Assembly (NCBI RefSeq): GCF_014268805.2
Contig: NZ_JABWRF020000001.1
Location: 434,001-498,000 of the forward strand
Reading direction: 5' to 3'
Source: Pseudomonas farsensis
GTDB taxonomy: Bacteria > Pseudomonadota > Gammaproteobacteria > Pseudomonadales > Pseudomonadaceae
DNA: 64,000 nt
Below the pieces are notes generated by a model. That model saw only the letters and a program-made list of their open reading frames with translations, had not been told where the DNA came from and did not search any database. Shown here piece by piece: positions 49,365 to 59,191 of the stretch. Position 1 is the stretch's first letter, and every line of letters starts with the position of its first letter. Position numbers and translations under genes: made by a program.

Positions 49365-49426
49365 ATGCTGGCCGCGGCCCGCCGTGGGCCGCTAGACTCT
49401 GGTCGACCTAGTTACAGGACGACCCC

Positions 49427-50857
49427 GTGAGCTCCAGCATTTTCTGGCACGACTACGAAACCACCGGTATCAACCCGCGCAACGACCGCCCGTTGCAGAT
49501 GGCCGGTGTGCGCACCGACTTCGACCTCAACGAGATCGAGGCACCGGTCAACCTGTATTGCCGCCCAAGCGACGATATTCTGCCGCACCCGGCTGCGTGC
49601 CTGGTGACCGGCATTACCCCGCAACAATTGGCCAGCCACGGGCTGTGCGAAGCCGAGTTCATGACCCGCGTGCATGCCGAACTGGCTCGCCCAGGTACGT
49701 GCGGCGCGGGCTACAACACGCTGCGCTTCGACGATGAAGTGACCCGTTACAGTTTGTATCGCAACTTTTTCGACCCCTACGGGCGTGAATGGCAGGGCGG
49801 CAACAGCCGCTGGGACCTGATCGACATCGTGCGCACCGCCTACGCCCTGCGCCCCGAAGGCATCGTCTGGCCGCAACAGGATGGCCGCACCAGCCTGCGC
49901 CTGGAACTGCTGAGCAAGGCCAACGGCCTGGAGCACGGGCATGCCCACGAGGCACTTTCCGACGTACGGGCCACTATCGCTTTGGCACGCCTGATCCGCG
50001 ACCGGCAGCCTAATTTGTATGACTGGCTGTTCCAGTTGCGCAGCAAACACAAAGTAATGGACCAGATTCGTTTGTTACAGCCTCTGGTACATGTGTCCGG
50101 GCGTTTCTCTGCACAACGCAGTTACATCGGTGTTGTCTTGCCGCTGGCGTGGCACCCGCGTAACCGTAATGCCCTGATTGTTTGCGACTTGGGCCAGCAG
50201 AGCGCACCGCTGTTGCATGAAAGTGCCGAAACATTGCGTGAGCGTTTGTACCAACGGCGTGAGGAAATGCCTGATGGACAATTGCCGGTTCCGCTGAAGT
50301 TGCTGCACATCAATCGTTGCCCGGTAGTGGCGCCCTTGTCGGTGATTCGCCCGGCCGACCAACAACGGCTGGGGCTGGATATGTCGGCATTGCAGGCACA
50401 TGCCGAACAGCTAGCCAGCCAGCAATCGGTCTGGCTCGACAAGCTTGAAGTGATTTACCAAGAAGAAGGTTTTGCCCAAAGCGAAGACCCTGAGCAGCAA
50501 CTGTATGACGGGTTTATCGGTGATCGCGACCGCCGCTTGTGCGAACAGGTGCGCACTGCCGACCCTGAGCAATTGGCCAGCGGGCAGTGGATGTTCGACG
50601 ATGCCCGTTTGCCAGAGCTGTTGTTCCGTTATCGCGCCCGCAACTTTGCAGGCACCTTGAACGCGCCGGAGTTGGCGCGTTGGCAGCACTTCTGTGGGCA
50701 GCGCCTGAGCGACCCGCAGTGGGGCGCACCGAATACTATCGAGGCGTTCGAAGTGGCGTGCCAGAGCCGCTGGCAGGAGGCGGGTGACGCGGGACGGCAA
50801 GTATTGCAGGCGTGGCTTGCACACTGCGGGCAATTGAAAACCCGCTATGCCTTGTGA
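49427..50857 (+). CDS. sbcB: Exodeoxyribonuclease I
   Basis: The 476-residue single-strand 3'-5' exonuclease has the DEDDh motif 'FWHDYETTG' at residues 6-14 (Asp9, Glu11), 'GYNTLRFDDEVTRYSLYRNF' near 95-115, and 'HEALSDVRATIALA' (His/Asp) near 180. The SH3-like and C-terminal domains follow. The start is GTG at 49427. It participates in recombination and mismatch repair. It ends at a bidirectional terminator shared with turA. Confidence 0.93.
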   Translation: MSSSIFWHDYETTGINPRNDRPLQMAGVRTDFDLNEIEAPVNLYCRPSDDILPHPAACLVTGITPQQLASHGLCEAEFMTRVHAELARPGTCGAGYNTLRFDDEVTRYSLYRNFFDPYGREWQGGNSRWDLIDIVRTAYALRPEGIVWPQQDGRTSLRLELLSKANGLEHGHAHEALSDVRATIALARLIRDRQPNLYDWLFQLRSKHKVMDQIRLLQPLVHVSGRFSAQRSYIGVVLPLAWHPRNRNALIVCDLGQQSAPLLHESAETLRERLYQRREEMPDGQLPVPLKLLHINRCPVVAPLSVIRPADQQRLGLDMSALQAHAEQLASQQSVWLDKLEVIYQEEGFAQSEDPEQQLYDGFIGDRDRRLCEQVRTADPEQLASGQWMFDDARLPELLFRYRARNFAGTLNAPELARWQHFCGQRLSDPQWGAPNTIEAFEVACQSRWQEAGDAGRQVLQAWLAHCGQLKTRYAL

Positions 50858-50874
50858 GTAAAACGGATAAATGG

Positions 50875-50900
50875 AAAACGCCGGCAAGTGCCGGCGTTTT
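50875..50900. terminator. Bidirectional terminator between sbcB and turA
   Basis: aaaacgccggc-aagt-gccggcgtttt is perfectly symmetric (50875-50885 and 50890-50900). Each strand has its own T4 tail, so it can stop both convergent transcripts. Confidence 0.92.
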
Positions 50901-50931
50901 CATGTTGATACCGAGGCGCTGAGGGCCTGGA

Positions 50932-51309
50932 TCAGTCCAGCAGGGTCGCCCAGCCTTCAACGACGTCGCCGCCCCACTTGGCTTTCCACTCTTTCAGAGT
51001 TTTGTGGTTGCCACCCTTGGTTTCAATAACTTCGCCGTTGTGCGGGTTCTTGTACTGCTTGACCTTGCGCGCGCGCTTGGTGGTCACTGCCTTGGCGGCG
51101 CCACGTGGGCCTTTGCTCAGTTTGCTTTCTGGGTCGAGCAGGGCGATGACGTCGCGCAGCGACTTGGAGTATTCGCCCATCAGGGTGCGCAGTTTGCCTT
51201 CGAATTCCAGCTCTTTCTTCAGCTTGTCATCTTGCGACAGATTGGCCAGACGGGCCTGAAGTTCTTTGATGGCTTCTTCGGTGGCGCGGTATTCGTTGAT
51301 CAGGGACAT
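50932..51309 (-). CDS. turA: MvaT-family H-NS-like nucleoid protein TurA
   Basis: The 125-residue protein has an N-terminal coiled-coil oligomerisation region ('MSLINEYRATEEAIKELQAR', residues 1-65) and a C-terminal DNA-binding domain with 'HNGEVIETKGGNHKTLKEW', which carries the AT-pincer motif. MvaT proteins silence AT-rich and horizontally acquired genes. The upstream region (51310-51470) is AT-rich, consistent with autoregulation. An in-frame extension to 51408 is rejected. Confidence 0.93.
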   Translation of the reverse strand: MSLINEYRATEEAIKELQARLANLSQDDKLKKELEFEGKLRTLMGEYSKSLRDVIALLDPESKLSKGPRGAAKAVTTKRARKVKQYKNPHNGEVIETKGGNHKTLKEWKAKWGGDVVEGWATLLD

Positions 51310-51606
51310 GGATGTTCCTATAAAGTCGTTAGAAGGAAGACAGTACCGGCAATAATAGACAGCCCCTACACCCAAGTAAACAATTAAACGTATTGATTCA
51401 TTTAACAACCGCGTGGGCCAGACCTGTAATAGGTTAAGAAAAATTTACATACGGTTAAGGCCAATGGCCATATCCCTGTCAGCCATAGGGAAACGCCCGG
51501 GCCGACAGGGCCGAGGCAAATTAGCCGATGGCGTGGAGAACACTACTGCGTTTTTGCCGGCAGGCCGCTAGAATGTGCCCCTTTGCGAAGTTCTGGAGCT
51601 TTTCTC

Positions 51607-52458
51607 ATGCGCACCTTTCGACTGGTGATTGCCTGCCCCGACCGCGTCGGCATCGTGGCAAAAGTCAGTAATTTCCTGGCCCTGTATAACGGCTGGATCA
51701 ACGAAGCCAGCCATCATTCCGATGAGCAAAGCGGTTGGTTCTTCATGCGCCATGAAATCCGCGCTGAATCGCTGCCCTTCGGTCTTGAGGCATTGCGCGA
51801 AGCCTTTGCGCCAATCGCCGAAGAGTTCTCCATGACCTGGCGTATCACCGACTCTGCGCAGAAAAAGCGCGTGGTGCTGATGGCCAGCCGCGAGTCCCAC
51901 TGCCTGGCCGACCTGCTGCACCGCTGGCATACCAACGAACTGGACTGCGAGATCCCTTGCGTGATCTCCAACCACAACGACCTGCGCAGCATGGTCGAGT
52001 GGCATGGCATTCCGTTCTTCCATGTGCCGGTTGACCCCAAGGACAAGGCCCCAGCCTTTGCCGAGGTGTCGCGCCTGGTCGAAGAGCACGGCGCCGATGT
52101 CGTGGTGCTGGCGCGCTACATGCAGATCCTGCCGCCACAGCTGTGCCGTGACTACGCCGAAAAAGTCATCAACATCCACCACAGCTTCCTGCCGTCGTTC
52201 GTTGGCGCCAAACCGTATCACCAGGCCTCCCTGCGCGGCGTCAAGCTGATCGGCGCGACTTGCCACTACGTGACTGAAGAACTCGACGCCGGCCCGATCA
52301 TCGAGCAGGACGTGGTGCGCGTCAGCCACGCTGACAGCATTGAAGACATGGTGCGTTTCGGCCGTGACGTCGAGAAGATGGTGCTGGCCCGCGGCCTGCG
52401 CTACCACCTCGAAGACCGCGTGCTGGTGCACGGCAACAAGACTGTGGTGTTCGACTAA
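51607..52458 (+). CDS. purU: Formyltetrahydrofolate deformylase
   Basis: The 283-residue enzyme hydrolyses 10-formyl-THF to formate and THF. It has an N-terminal ACT domain (residues 1-85, 'RLVIACPDRVGIVAKVSNFL') and a formyltransferase-like catalytic domain with 'INIHHSFLPSFVGAKPYHQA' and 'GATCHYVTEELDAGPIIEQD'. The ATG at 51607 is chosen over 51583. A -10-like TAGAAT is at 51569-51574. Several purU paralogues are common in pseudomonads. Confidence 0.94.
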   Translation: MRTFRLVIACPDRVGIVAKVSNFLALYNGWINEASHHSDEQSGWFFMRHEIRAESLPFGLEALREAFAPIAEEFSMTWRITDSAQKKRVVLMASRESHCLADLLHRWHTNELDCEIPCVISNHNDLRSMVEWHGIPFFHVPVDPKDKAPAFAEVSRLVEEHGADVVVLARYMQILPPQLCRDYAEKVINIHHSFLPSFVGAKPYHQASLRGVKLIGATCHYVTEELDAGPIIEQDVVRVSHADSIEDMVRFGRDVEKMVLARGLRYHLEDRVLVHGNKTVVFD

Positions 52459-52460
52459 GC

Positions 52461-52694
52461 ATGGCCGACCCTCGCGACAAGGCCGGCGCCTCGGTGCCGC
52501 CCACCGTGGGCGAGGGTTGCCTGGCGCGCTTCGACCCCGATGCCCTGGGCGAGGAAGACGGCACCGAGTTCCCCGGTGCCGCCGAACTGTGGCAAGCGCT
52601 CAACCCGCCTGGCCCCGCCAACGCGCCAGCAACGGGCGCGCCAGCAGGCAAACGAACACCGGCCCACCCGCCAGCAGATAAAAGTAGTACGTAA
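52461..52694 (+). CDS. Possible 77-residue ORF after purU, convergently overlapping the next gene
   Basis: An ATG two bases after the purU stop opens a frame whose first 50 codons show typical Pseudomonas codon use (G/C in almost every third position), as in 'GCLARFDPDALGEEDG'. Its last 95 bases overlap the 3' end of the YbhN-type gene on the other strand. No known family. It could be a real small gene or the truncated start of a lost gene. Confidence 0.4.
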   Translation: MADPRDKAGASVPPTVGEGCLARFDPDALGEEDGTEFPGAAELWQALNPPGPANAPATGAPAGKRTPAHPPADKSST

Positions 52695-53592
52695 CGGCCC
52701 GCCAGATGAGGATCGCCGCAGCGGCGGTCGAACTCCCCACCAGCGGCGCCAGCAAGGTCGCCGACGTCAGCTCCGCAGCCCCGGCACCGCCCGGTAGCAG
52801 GCTGAACTGGCCGGCACTGAGTGCCAGCATCTGCACCAGAAAGCTCGGGATCCACGCAAGGTCTACGCCCAACCCCTGCAACACCAGGTACAGCACGCTG
52901 TAGCGCAGGCTCCAGTGCGCGCACGTGAGCGTGAACACCAGGGCCAAGGTGCGTTTGGGCAGCCGCCAGGTGTCGGCCAGGGCGTGAATGAACCGCAACA
53001 GTTTGCGCGCCCAGCGCCGCCGCCTGTGCTCAGCTACGCCCAGGCGGCGCAGCAGGTTGCCGCTGGCGCGTATCAGTTGGCGGCGCCAGCGCAACAGGGC
53101 GAGCACGCATGCTAATGCCGCACACAGCAGCAGGGCACTGCCCAACAGCATGCTTTGCTGGCTGTGGCCCAGACGATGGAACAGCGCGTATCCGGCGATA
53201 GCCAGCATGGCGCAGAAGAAGAACACCAGGTCATTGAGTTGATCCATGGCGAATACCGCGCCACTGCGTGAAGCGGGGATGCGCTCGCGGTGCAGCAAGG
53301 CCATCAGCGTCAAGGGCCCGCCGCTGCCGCCAGGGGTGGTGCAGATGGCAAATTCGGTCGCCATCACCACCCCCAGGCTGCGCAACTGACCAACCCGTTC
53401 GCCCTGTTGGCCCAGCAGCAGGCGCAGGCGCTGCGCGTTGATCACCCAACACAGCACGATCATCCCCAGCAACAGCAGCATCAGGCCGGGGGAGAAGGTG
53501 GCAAGGCGCGGCAGCAACTCGCTGCCGCCGAGCAGCGCCGGCACCAGTAGCGCCAGCAGCAGCGCAAGCCCCAGCCAGGCGAAGCGGTTCAC
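52600..53592 (-). CDS. YbhN/UPF0104-type integral membrane protein
   Basis: The 330-residue protein has about eight membrane segments and the family motif region 'ICTTPGGSGGPLTLMALLHR' and 'FSLLPGGAGAAELTSATLL'. Members include MprF-type flippase domains and glycolipid-linked export proteins. The GTG start at 53592 overlaps the stop of the deacetylase (GTGA), and the three genes 55461-52600 form one minus-strand operon. A role in moving a glycolipid made by the glycosyltransferase is inferred. Confidence 0.85.
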   Translation of the reverse strand: MNRFAWLGLALLLALLVPALLGGSELLPRLATFSPGLMLLLLGMIVLCWVINAQRLRLLLGQQGERVGQLRSLGVVMATEFAICTTPGGSGGPLTLMALLHRERIPASRSGAVFAMDQLNDLVFFFCAMLAIAGYALFHRLGHSQQSMLLGSALLLCAALACVLALLRWRRQLIRASGNLLRRLGVAEHRRRRWARKLLRFIHALADTWRLPKRTLALVFTLTCAHWSLRYSVLYLVLQGLGVDLAWIPSFLVQMLALSAGQFSLLPGGAGAAELTSATLLAPLVGSSTAAAAILIWRAVTYYFYLLAGGPVFVCLLARPLLARWRGQAG

Positions 53593-54359
53593 GACGCGAC
53601 CTGACGGTCCAGCCAGGCCGACTTGGTCAGCGGCTCGCGGCCTTCGGCCAGCAGTGACTGCAAAGTTTCGAGCCAATAGTTGCGCGCGCTCGGGTGGCGC
53701 ATGTCGACCGGGTGCAGCCCAAGGCGCAGAGTGTCGGCCTGCTGCCAGCGCCGAATCTGCCAGTCGCTGAGCACCTTCGACAGGCCGCGGCGCCATGCAC
53801 TGCGCGCGCTCCAGACCAGCCCAGGGGCGTCGATGGCGGTGAACTCAGGTAGGCGATACAGATGCTGCGGCGTGCTGGTGTAGCGCAGCGGCAGTTGGCG
53901 CAGGGCCTGGCGCGTGCCTTCGCTCATCAGCCAGGCCGGGGCTACGAAGCCTGCTACTGGCCAGCCGTGGCTGTGGAACACCTCCAGCCCCGCTTGCAGG
54001 CGCTGTAGGGCCTGGTCTTGGTCCAGGCCGTAGAACTCGCCTTCGTGGGTGTACACCCGGCGCATGAAGAAATCCCGCGGCCCGCGCGGTAGCGGGCCGT
54101 CGTCTGCGTGGTAGTAGCCATGCAGGGCCAGTTCGTCACCCTGCGCCAGCCGCCGCTCCAGCAGGCGGCAGAAGGCGGGCGAATGCTTGAGCGCGTTGCG
54201 GTGGTGAAAGTCCGGCACCACCAGCCAGGTCATGGGCACATCGCCCAGTTGGTCCACCGCCTCCACGAACGGCTGGTAGTCCGGCCAGGTTTCCGGCGCC
54301 ACATCGTGCAGCACCAGCATGACGCTGCGTTTGCGTTGGCTGGCTTCACGCATGGGCAT
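53589..54359 (-). CDS. Polysaccharide deacetylase-like (DUF2334) protein
   Basis: The 256-residue protein has 'VMLVLHDVAPETW' near the N-terminus (Asp, as in NodB-fold enzymes), 'ELALHGYYHADDGPLPRGP' (His pair) and 'GFVAPAWLMSEG', all consistent with a DUF2334/NodB-fold deacetylase. No signal peptide is seen, so it is cytoplasmic or its export is unknown. Its start (54359, or 54353) overlaps the glycosyltransferase stop by 14 bases. Confidence 0.85.
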   Translation of the reverse strand: MPMREASQRKRSVMLVLHDVAPETWPDYQPFVEAVDQLGDVPMTWLVVPDFHHRNALKHSPAFCRLLERRLAQGDELALHGYYHADDGPLPRGPRDFFMRRVYTHEGEFYGLDQDQALQRLQAGLEVFHSHGWPVAGFVAPAWLMSEGTRQALRQLPLRYTSTPQHLYRLPEFTAIDAPGLVWSARSAWRRGLSKVLSDWQIRRWQQADTLRLGLHPVDMRHPSARNYWLETLQSLLAEGREPLTKSAWLDRQVAS

Positions 54360-55461
54360 GTACCAACGGCTGGTGGTGGCCGAGCACGGCCTGATAGTGC
54401 TGAAGCAGGCCGCTGACCACGGTGTCCCAGCTGTAGTGATGCTCGACGTGGCGCCTGGCCTGGTCGCCCAAGGTGCGCACGCCGGCTTCGAATACTTCGC
54501 GTACCGCCTGAGCCATGGCCTGCGCGTCGTTGGGCCGGCACAGGCGCCCGCATTGGTCGTTGACCAACTCGCCAAAGGCGCCGGCGTTGACCGCAACCAC
54601 CGGGGTGGCGCTGGCCATGGCTTCGAGAATCACCAGGCCGAAGGTTTCCTGATCGCCGGCATGCACCAGCAGGTCGGCGCTGGCCAGCAGCCGGGCGACC
54701 TGGGCGGGCGGGCAGAAGTGGTCGATCACGCTGACGTTGGCCGGTACTGCAGCCGGCATGCTCGAGCCCACCAGCAGCAGATGGTAATCGGCGCCCAGCG
54801 CGCGCATGCAGTCGAGCAGCACGGGCAGGTTTTTCTCGCGCGAGCCGCGCCCTGCAAATACCAGCAGCCGGGTGCTGTCGGCAATGCCCAGCTCGGCCCG
54901 CAGGCCAGGGTCGCGCTGCTCGGGGTTGAACAGCGCAAGGTCCACGCCCAGACGCTGCACATGCACCTCTTTGACCCCCAGCCGGCGCAGCTTGTCGGCC
55001 ATGACCTGGCTTGGCGCCAGCACCCGGTCGAAGTTGCCGTAGAGCTTGCTGACGTACGCCTCGACATTGGGCGTGAACCAGTTGCCCATGCGGTTGCTGA
55101 CCAGCAACGGCAGGTCGGAGTGGTAGAAGCCGATCACCGGCACGTCGAGCTGGCGCCGCGCTTCAAGGGCGGCCCACGCCGTCAGGTAGGGGTCGCCCAC
55201 CTCGATCAGGTCCGGTTGCAGGCGGCGCAGCTCTTTGCACCAGGGTGCCAGGCGCAGCGGAAAGCGGTAGCCGTTGCCGAAGGGCAGGGGAGGCGCGGGT
55301 ACATGGTAGATGCCGTCGGCATGGCTGGCGCTACGGCCGGGTATCAGCAGGCTGTGGCGTACGCCGGGCATGGCATCGAGGCGGTGGTGTTTGGCATCAA
55401 GATAGGTACGTACGCCCCCACTGGCAGGGGCGTAGAACATGGTGATGTCGGCGATGTGCAC
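54346..55461 (-). CDS. Glycosyltransferase, GT4 (family 1) type
   Basis: The 371-residue protein has a GT-B fold. The N-terminal 'VHIADITMFYAPASGGVRTY' and the C-terminal nucleotide-sugar motif 'ETFGLVILEAMASATPVVAV' (E-x7-E) are clear. 'FAGRGSREKNLPVLLDCM' is typical of the GT4 C-domain. A GGAGGG box 9 bases upstream favours GTG 55461 over the TTG at 55512. It is the first gene of the envelope operon with the deacetylase and membrane protein. Confidence 0.88.
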   Translation of the reverse strand: MHIADITMFYAPASGGVRTYLDAKHHRLDAMPGVRHSLLIPGRSASHADGIYHVPAPPLPFGNGYRFPLRLAPWCKELRRLQPDLIEVGDPYLTAWAALEARRQLDVPVIGFYHSDLPLLVSNRMGNWFTPNVEAYVSKLYGNFDRVLAPSQVMADKLRRLGVKEVHVQRLGVDLALFNPEQRDPGLRAELGIADSTRLLVFAGRGSREKNLPVLLDCMRALGADYHLLLVGSSMPAAVPANVSVIDHFCPPAQVARLLASADLLVHAGDQETFGLVILEAMASATPVVAVNAGAFGELVNDQCGRLCRPNDAQAMAQAVREVFEAGVRTLGDQARRHVEHHYSWDTVVSGLLQHYQAVLGHHQPLVHAHA

Positions 55462-55577
55462 GATCAGCGTCCCTCCGGGATCGTCTTCGGGTCTGTCATC
55501 CGGCTGCAACAAGCCGGAGTGACGCGCCTAAGGATTGACCTTTTGGAAGGATAGTTTGTTCGATCGGAAAGAAAGAC

Positions 55578-55666
55578 AGCAGCTGTAAGCTTCGAGCTTC
55601 GAGCTGCAAGAAAAGGCGGCCGCGAACGCGTTCCGCCTCTTCTTGCAGCTGAAAGCTTGCCGCTTG
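55578..55666. repeat. 'gctgcaag' repeat cluster with terminator-like hairpin
   Basis: Near-copies of ttcgagc/gctgcaag flank a hairpin agctgcaagaaaaggcgg / ccgcctcttcttgcagct (55602-55650). On the minus strand it ends in a T-rich run, so it probably terminates the chemoreceptor gene that stops at 55667. It belongs to the same family as 48343-48430. Confidence 0.75.
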
Positions 55667-57541
55667 TTAGATGCGGAAGCTGCCGACCAGATGCTTGAGG
55701 CGGCCGGCCTGTTGTTCGAGGTCCGAGCAGGCGCGCAAGGTGGCTTGCAGGTTCTCGACGCCTTCCTGGTTGAGCATGTTGATTTCGCTGATGTCCATGT
55801 TGATCGAGTCAACGACCGAGGTCTGCTCCTCGGTTGCCGTGGCCACCGACTGGTTCATGCCGTCGATTTCGCCGATACGCTGGGTCACGCTGCCCAGGCG
55901 CTCACCGGCCTGGTTGGCGATTTCCATGTTGTCCTGGCTGTGGCGCTGGCTCTGGCCCATGGTGTCCACCGATGCCCGGGCGCCGACCTGCAGCTCCTCG
56001 ATCATGGTCTGCACTTGCTGCGCCGACTCCTGGGTGCGGTGCGCAAGGTTACGCACTTCATCGGCCACCACGGCAAACCCACGGCCCGCCTCACCGGCGC
56101 GCGCAGCCTCGATGGCCGCGTTGAGCGCCAGCAGGTTGGTCTGCTGGGAAATACTGGTGATCACCTCAAGAATCTGGCCGATGTTCACCGTCTTGCTGTT
56201 GAGCGTCTCGATATGGCTGCTGGAGCTGACGATCAGGTCCGACAGACGGCTCATTGCCTCGATGTTGCGCTGCACCACTTGCTGCCCTTCTTCAGCCAGC
56301 AGGCGCGCGGAGCTTGCGTGCTGCGAGGCTTGGGCAGCGTTGCCGGCGATTTCCTGGGCGGCAGCGCCGAGCTGGTTGATCGCGGCAGCAACACTGTTGG
56401 TGCGGTTGGCCTGCTCGTCGGAGTTGCTCATCGACGAGTTGGAGGCGCTGATCACCCGCAGCGCCACTTCGTTGACCTGCTCGGTGGCCGAGGACACTTC
56501 GCGGATCGAGCTGTGGATGCGCTCGACAAAGCGGTTGAAGGCGATACCCAATGTGCCGAACTCGTCATGGGTGTGGATATCCAGACGGCGGGTCAGGTCG
56601 CCTTCGCCTTCGGCGATGTTTTCCATTGCGCGGGTCATGGTGTGCAGCGGCTGCAGCAACACGCGGATCAGCAGGCCGAGCAGGCCGATGATAATCACCA
56701 CCGCAACCAGCGTGGCGATCACCGCCGAGGTGCGGAACTGGCTGAGCATGCTGAAGGCTTTGTCTTTATCGACCGACAGGCCGATGTACCAGTTGGCCGA
56801 CGGCAGGCCGGTTACCTTGGTGAAGGTCAGCAGGCGGGTCTGGCCATCGACTTGCACTTCGGTCAGCTCGCGGGACAGCGCCGGGGTGCGCTGCGGGAAC
56901 AGGTCCGACAGCGATTTCATCACCAGATTCTGGTCGGGGTGCACCAGGATCTTGCCTTGGTCGTTGACCAGGAACGCATAGCCCATGCCGCCGAAGTTCA
57001 GCGAGTTGATGATTTGCACCAGGCCGTCCAGCGCCAGGTCGCCGCCCACTACGCCGACCGAGGGCGAAGCGGTGCTGATGATCGAAATGACCATCTTGCC
57101 GGTGGCCATGTCGATGTAGGGTTCGGTGAGGATCGTGCCGCTGGCGTTCAGGGCATCCTTGTACCAGGCGCGCACGCGGGGGTCGTAGCCATCGGGCATC
57201 TTGGCGTCGGGGCGGACGGTGAAGGTGCCATCTGGCTGGCCGAGGTAGGTGGTCAGGAAGCTTGAAGTCAGCGCCTTCTGGCCCAGCTGGGTGCCGATGT
57301 TCTGGGGGTTCTGCGCCAGGTTCTGGGCGACGTTCTCGACCAGTTTGATACGCCCTTCGAACAGGCTGCGAATATTGGTGGCCGTCGAATCGCCCATTTC
57401 ACCGAGGTAGTTCTCAAGGTCGGCGCGGATGGCATTGCGTTGCAGGTAATCGTTGTAGAGCGTGAACAAGCTGAAGGCCAGAATCACGATCAGTGATGCT
57501 GCCAGAAGAATCTTGTGGCTGAAACGAAGGCTTTTATTCAT
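55667..57541 (-). CDS. Methyl-accepting chemotaxis protein, dCACHE type (McpG-like)
   Basis: The 624-residue inner-membrane receptor has TM1 at about 10-30 and a periplasmic double-CACHE ligand domain to about residue 275. The amino-acid-binding pattern is '[13 protein letters not shown]...YIDMATG...GGDLALD'. TM2 at about 276-297, HAMP, and the signalling hairpin '[20 protein letters not shown]' follow. Genomic context (between purU/turA and pcaR) matches McpG of P. putida, a GABA receptor, as I recall; the ligand is inferred. Confidence 0.92.
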   Translation of the reverse strand: MNKSLRFSHKILLAASLIVILAFSLFTLYNDYLQRNAIRADLENYLGEMGDSTATNIRSLFEGRIKLVENVAQNLAQNPQNIGTQLGQKALTSSFLTTYLGQPDGTFTVRPDAKMPDGYDPRVRAWYKDALNASGTILTEPYIDMATGKMVISIISTASPSVGVVGGDLALDGLVQIINSLNFGGMGYAFLVNDQGKILVHPDQNLVMKSLSDLFPQRTPALSRELTEVQVDGQTRLLTFTKVTGLPSANWYIGLSVDKDKAFSMLSQFRTSAVIATLVAVVIIIGLLGLLIRVLLQPLHTMTRAMENIAEGEGDLTRRLDIHTHDEFGTLGIAFNRFVERIHSSIREVSSATEQVNEVALRVISASNSSMSNSDEQANRTNSVAAAINQLGAAAQEIAGNAAQASQHASSARLLAEEGQQVVQRNIEAMSRLSDLIVSSSSHIETLNSKTVNIGQILEVITSISQQTNLLALNAAIEAARAGEAGRGFAVVADEVRNLAHRTQESAQQVQTMIEELQVGARASVDTMGQSQRHSQDNMEIANQAGERLGSVTQRIGEIDGMNQSVATATEEQTSVVDSINMDISEINMLNQEGVENLQATLRACSDLEQQAGRLKHLVGSFRI

Positions 57542-57710
57542 GACGTGATTGCGTCCGCTAAGGTTTTATCGGGTCGTTCGCACAAAGCACGGGTTGAAAT
57601 CAGTGCAACAGGTCCCGCGGATCCTTACGGGTGCTTACCGAAATTCAGGAATTACTCAAACCTGAATATCGGCAATCACTGGATAGAACTTGAGCGGAGG
57701 ATGAAAGCTC

Positions 57711-59186
57711 GTGTCAGAAATTTCTCAGTTGATTGTAGGAATGTGCTCAGATGGACAGCCCGCATGCCAGAGCATGCGCCTGGCCAATCGACATGGATTG
57801 GTTGCCGGTGCCACGGGCACGGGCAAAACCGTTACATTGCAACGTTTGGCCGAGGTGTTCAGTGATGCCGGTGTTGCGGTTTTCGCCGCCGACGTGAAGG
57901 GTGACCTCTGTGGTTTGGGTGCTGTCGGTGCGCCGCAAGGTAAGGTGGCCGAGCGTATTGCCAGCATGCCTTGGCTGGCGCATCAGCCTAAGGCCTACCC
58001 GGTCAGCCTGTGGGATATTGCCGGCCAGTCTGGCCACCCTTTGCGTACGACCTTGAGCGAAATGGGCCCGTTGCTGCTGGGCAACCTGCTCGAACTCACC
58101 GACAGCCAGCAGGCTGCCTTGTACGCTGCCTTCAAGGTGGCTGACCGTGAAGGGTTGCTGCTGCTCGACCTCAAGGACCTCAAGGCCCTGCTGGCGCACC
58201 TCAAGGACAACCCGCAACTGCTGGGCGAGGACAGCGCGCTGATGACCACTGCCTCGACCCAGGCGTTGCTGCGCCGCCTGGCCACCCTTGAGCAGCAAGG
58301 CGCCGAGGCGTTGTTTGGCGAACCTGCGCTGCAACTTGAAGACCTGCTGCGCCCGGCCGAGGATGGCCGTGGGCGGATTCACCTGCTCGATGCCAGCCGG
58401 CTGGTGCACGAGGCGCCGAAGGTCTACGCGACCTTCCTGCTGTGGCTGCTGGCAGAGCTGTTCGAGCAGTTGCCCGAGCGCGGCGATGCCGACAAGCCGG
58501 TGCTGGCGCTGTTCTTCGACGAAGCCCATTTGCTGTTCAATGGCACGCCCAAGGCGTTGCAGGACCGGCTGGAGCAGGTGGTGCGGCTGATCCGCTCCAA
58601 AGGCGTTGGTGTGTATTTCGTGACCCAGTCGCCTGGCGACCTGCCCGATGCGGTGCTGGCGCAGTTGGGGTTGCGTATTCAGCATGGGCTGCGGGCCTAT
58701 ACCGCCAAGGAGCAGAAGTCGTTGCGCGCGGTGGCTGATGGTTTTCGCCCCAACCCCGGGTTCGACAGCCTGGCGGTGCTGACCGAGCTGGGTATTGGCG
58801 AGGCTTTGGTTGGCACCCTGGAAGACAAAGGCACTCCGGCAGTGGTCCGGCGCGTGCTGGTGGCGCCACCGCAGTCGCGCATCGGGCCGTTGAGCCCGGC
58901 CGAGCGTAGTGCGCTGATTGGCGCATCGCCATTGGCAGGGCGCTACGACAAGCCGATTGACCGCGAATCGGCGTATGAACTGCTGACCCAGCGCAAGGGT
59001 GAGCCGGTGGAGCCGGCGCCGCAGCCCAAGGCCGCTGAAGACAGTTTTGCCGATAAAGCCGGGGATTTTTTGCAGAGTGCGGCGGGGCAGGCGATCAAGT
59101 CGGCCGTGCGCCAGGCGGCTAATCAGCTGGGGCGGCAGTTGATGCGTGGGCTGATGGGGTCATTGTTGGGGGGGAAGAAAAGGTAA
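57711..59186 (+). CDS. HerA-like/DUF853 ATPase
   Basis: The 491-residue protein has Walker A 'GATGTGKT' (residues 33-40), Walker B 'VLALFFDEAHLLF', and a long Gly/Ser/Lys-rich C-terminal tail ending GSLLGGKKR. It matches the DUF853 group of HerA/FtsK-related ATPases, of unknown function. The start is GTG 57711 with GGAGG 10 bases upstream. It is divergent from the chemoreceptor gene. Confidence 0.88.
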   Translation: MSEISQLIVGMCSDGQPACQSMRLANRHGLVAGATGTGKTVTLQRLAEVFSDAGVAVFAADVKGDLCGLGAVGAPQGKVAERIASMPWLAHQPKAYPVSLWDIAGQSGHPLRTTLSEMGPLLLGNLLELTDSQQAALYAAFKVADREGLLLLDLKDLKALLAHLKDNPQLLGEDSALMTTASTQALLRRLATLEQQGAEALFGEPALQLEDLLRPAEDGRGRIHLLDASRLVHEAPKVYATFLLWLLAELFEQLPERGDADKPVLALFFDEAHLLFNGTPKALQDRLEQVVRLIRSKGVGVYFVTQSPGDLPDAVLAQLGLRIQHGLRAYTAKEQKSLRAVADGFRPNPGFDSLAVLTELGIGEALVGTLEDKGTPAVVRRVLVAPPQSRIGPLSPAERSALIGASPLAGRYDKPIDRESAYELLTQRKGEPVEPAPQPKAAEDSFADKAGDFLQSAAGQAIKSAVRQAANQLGRQLMRGLMGSLLGGKKR

Positions 59187-59191
59187 GCGGT

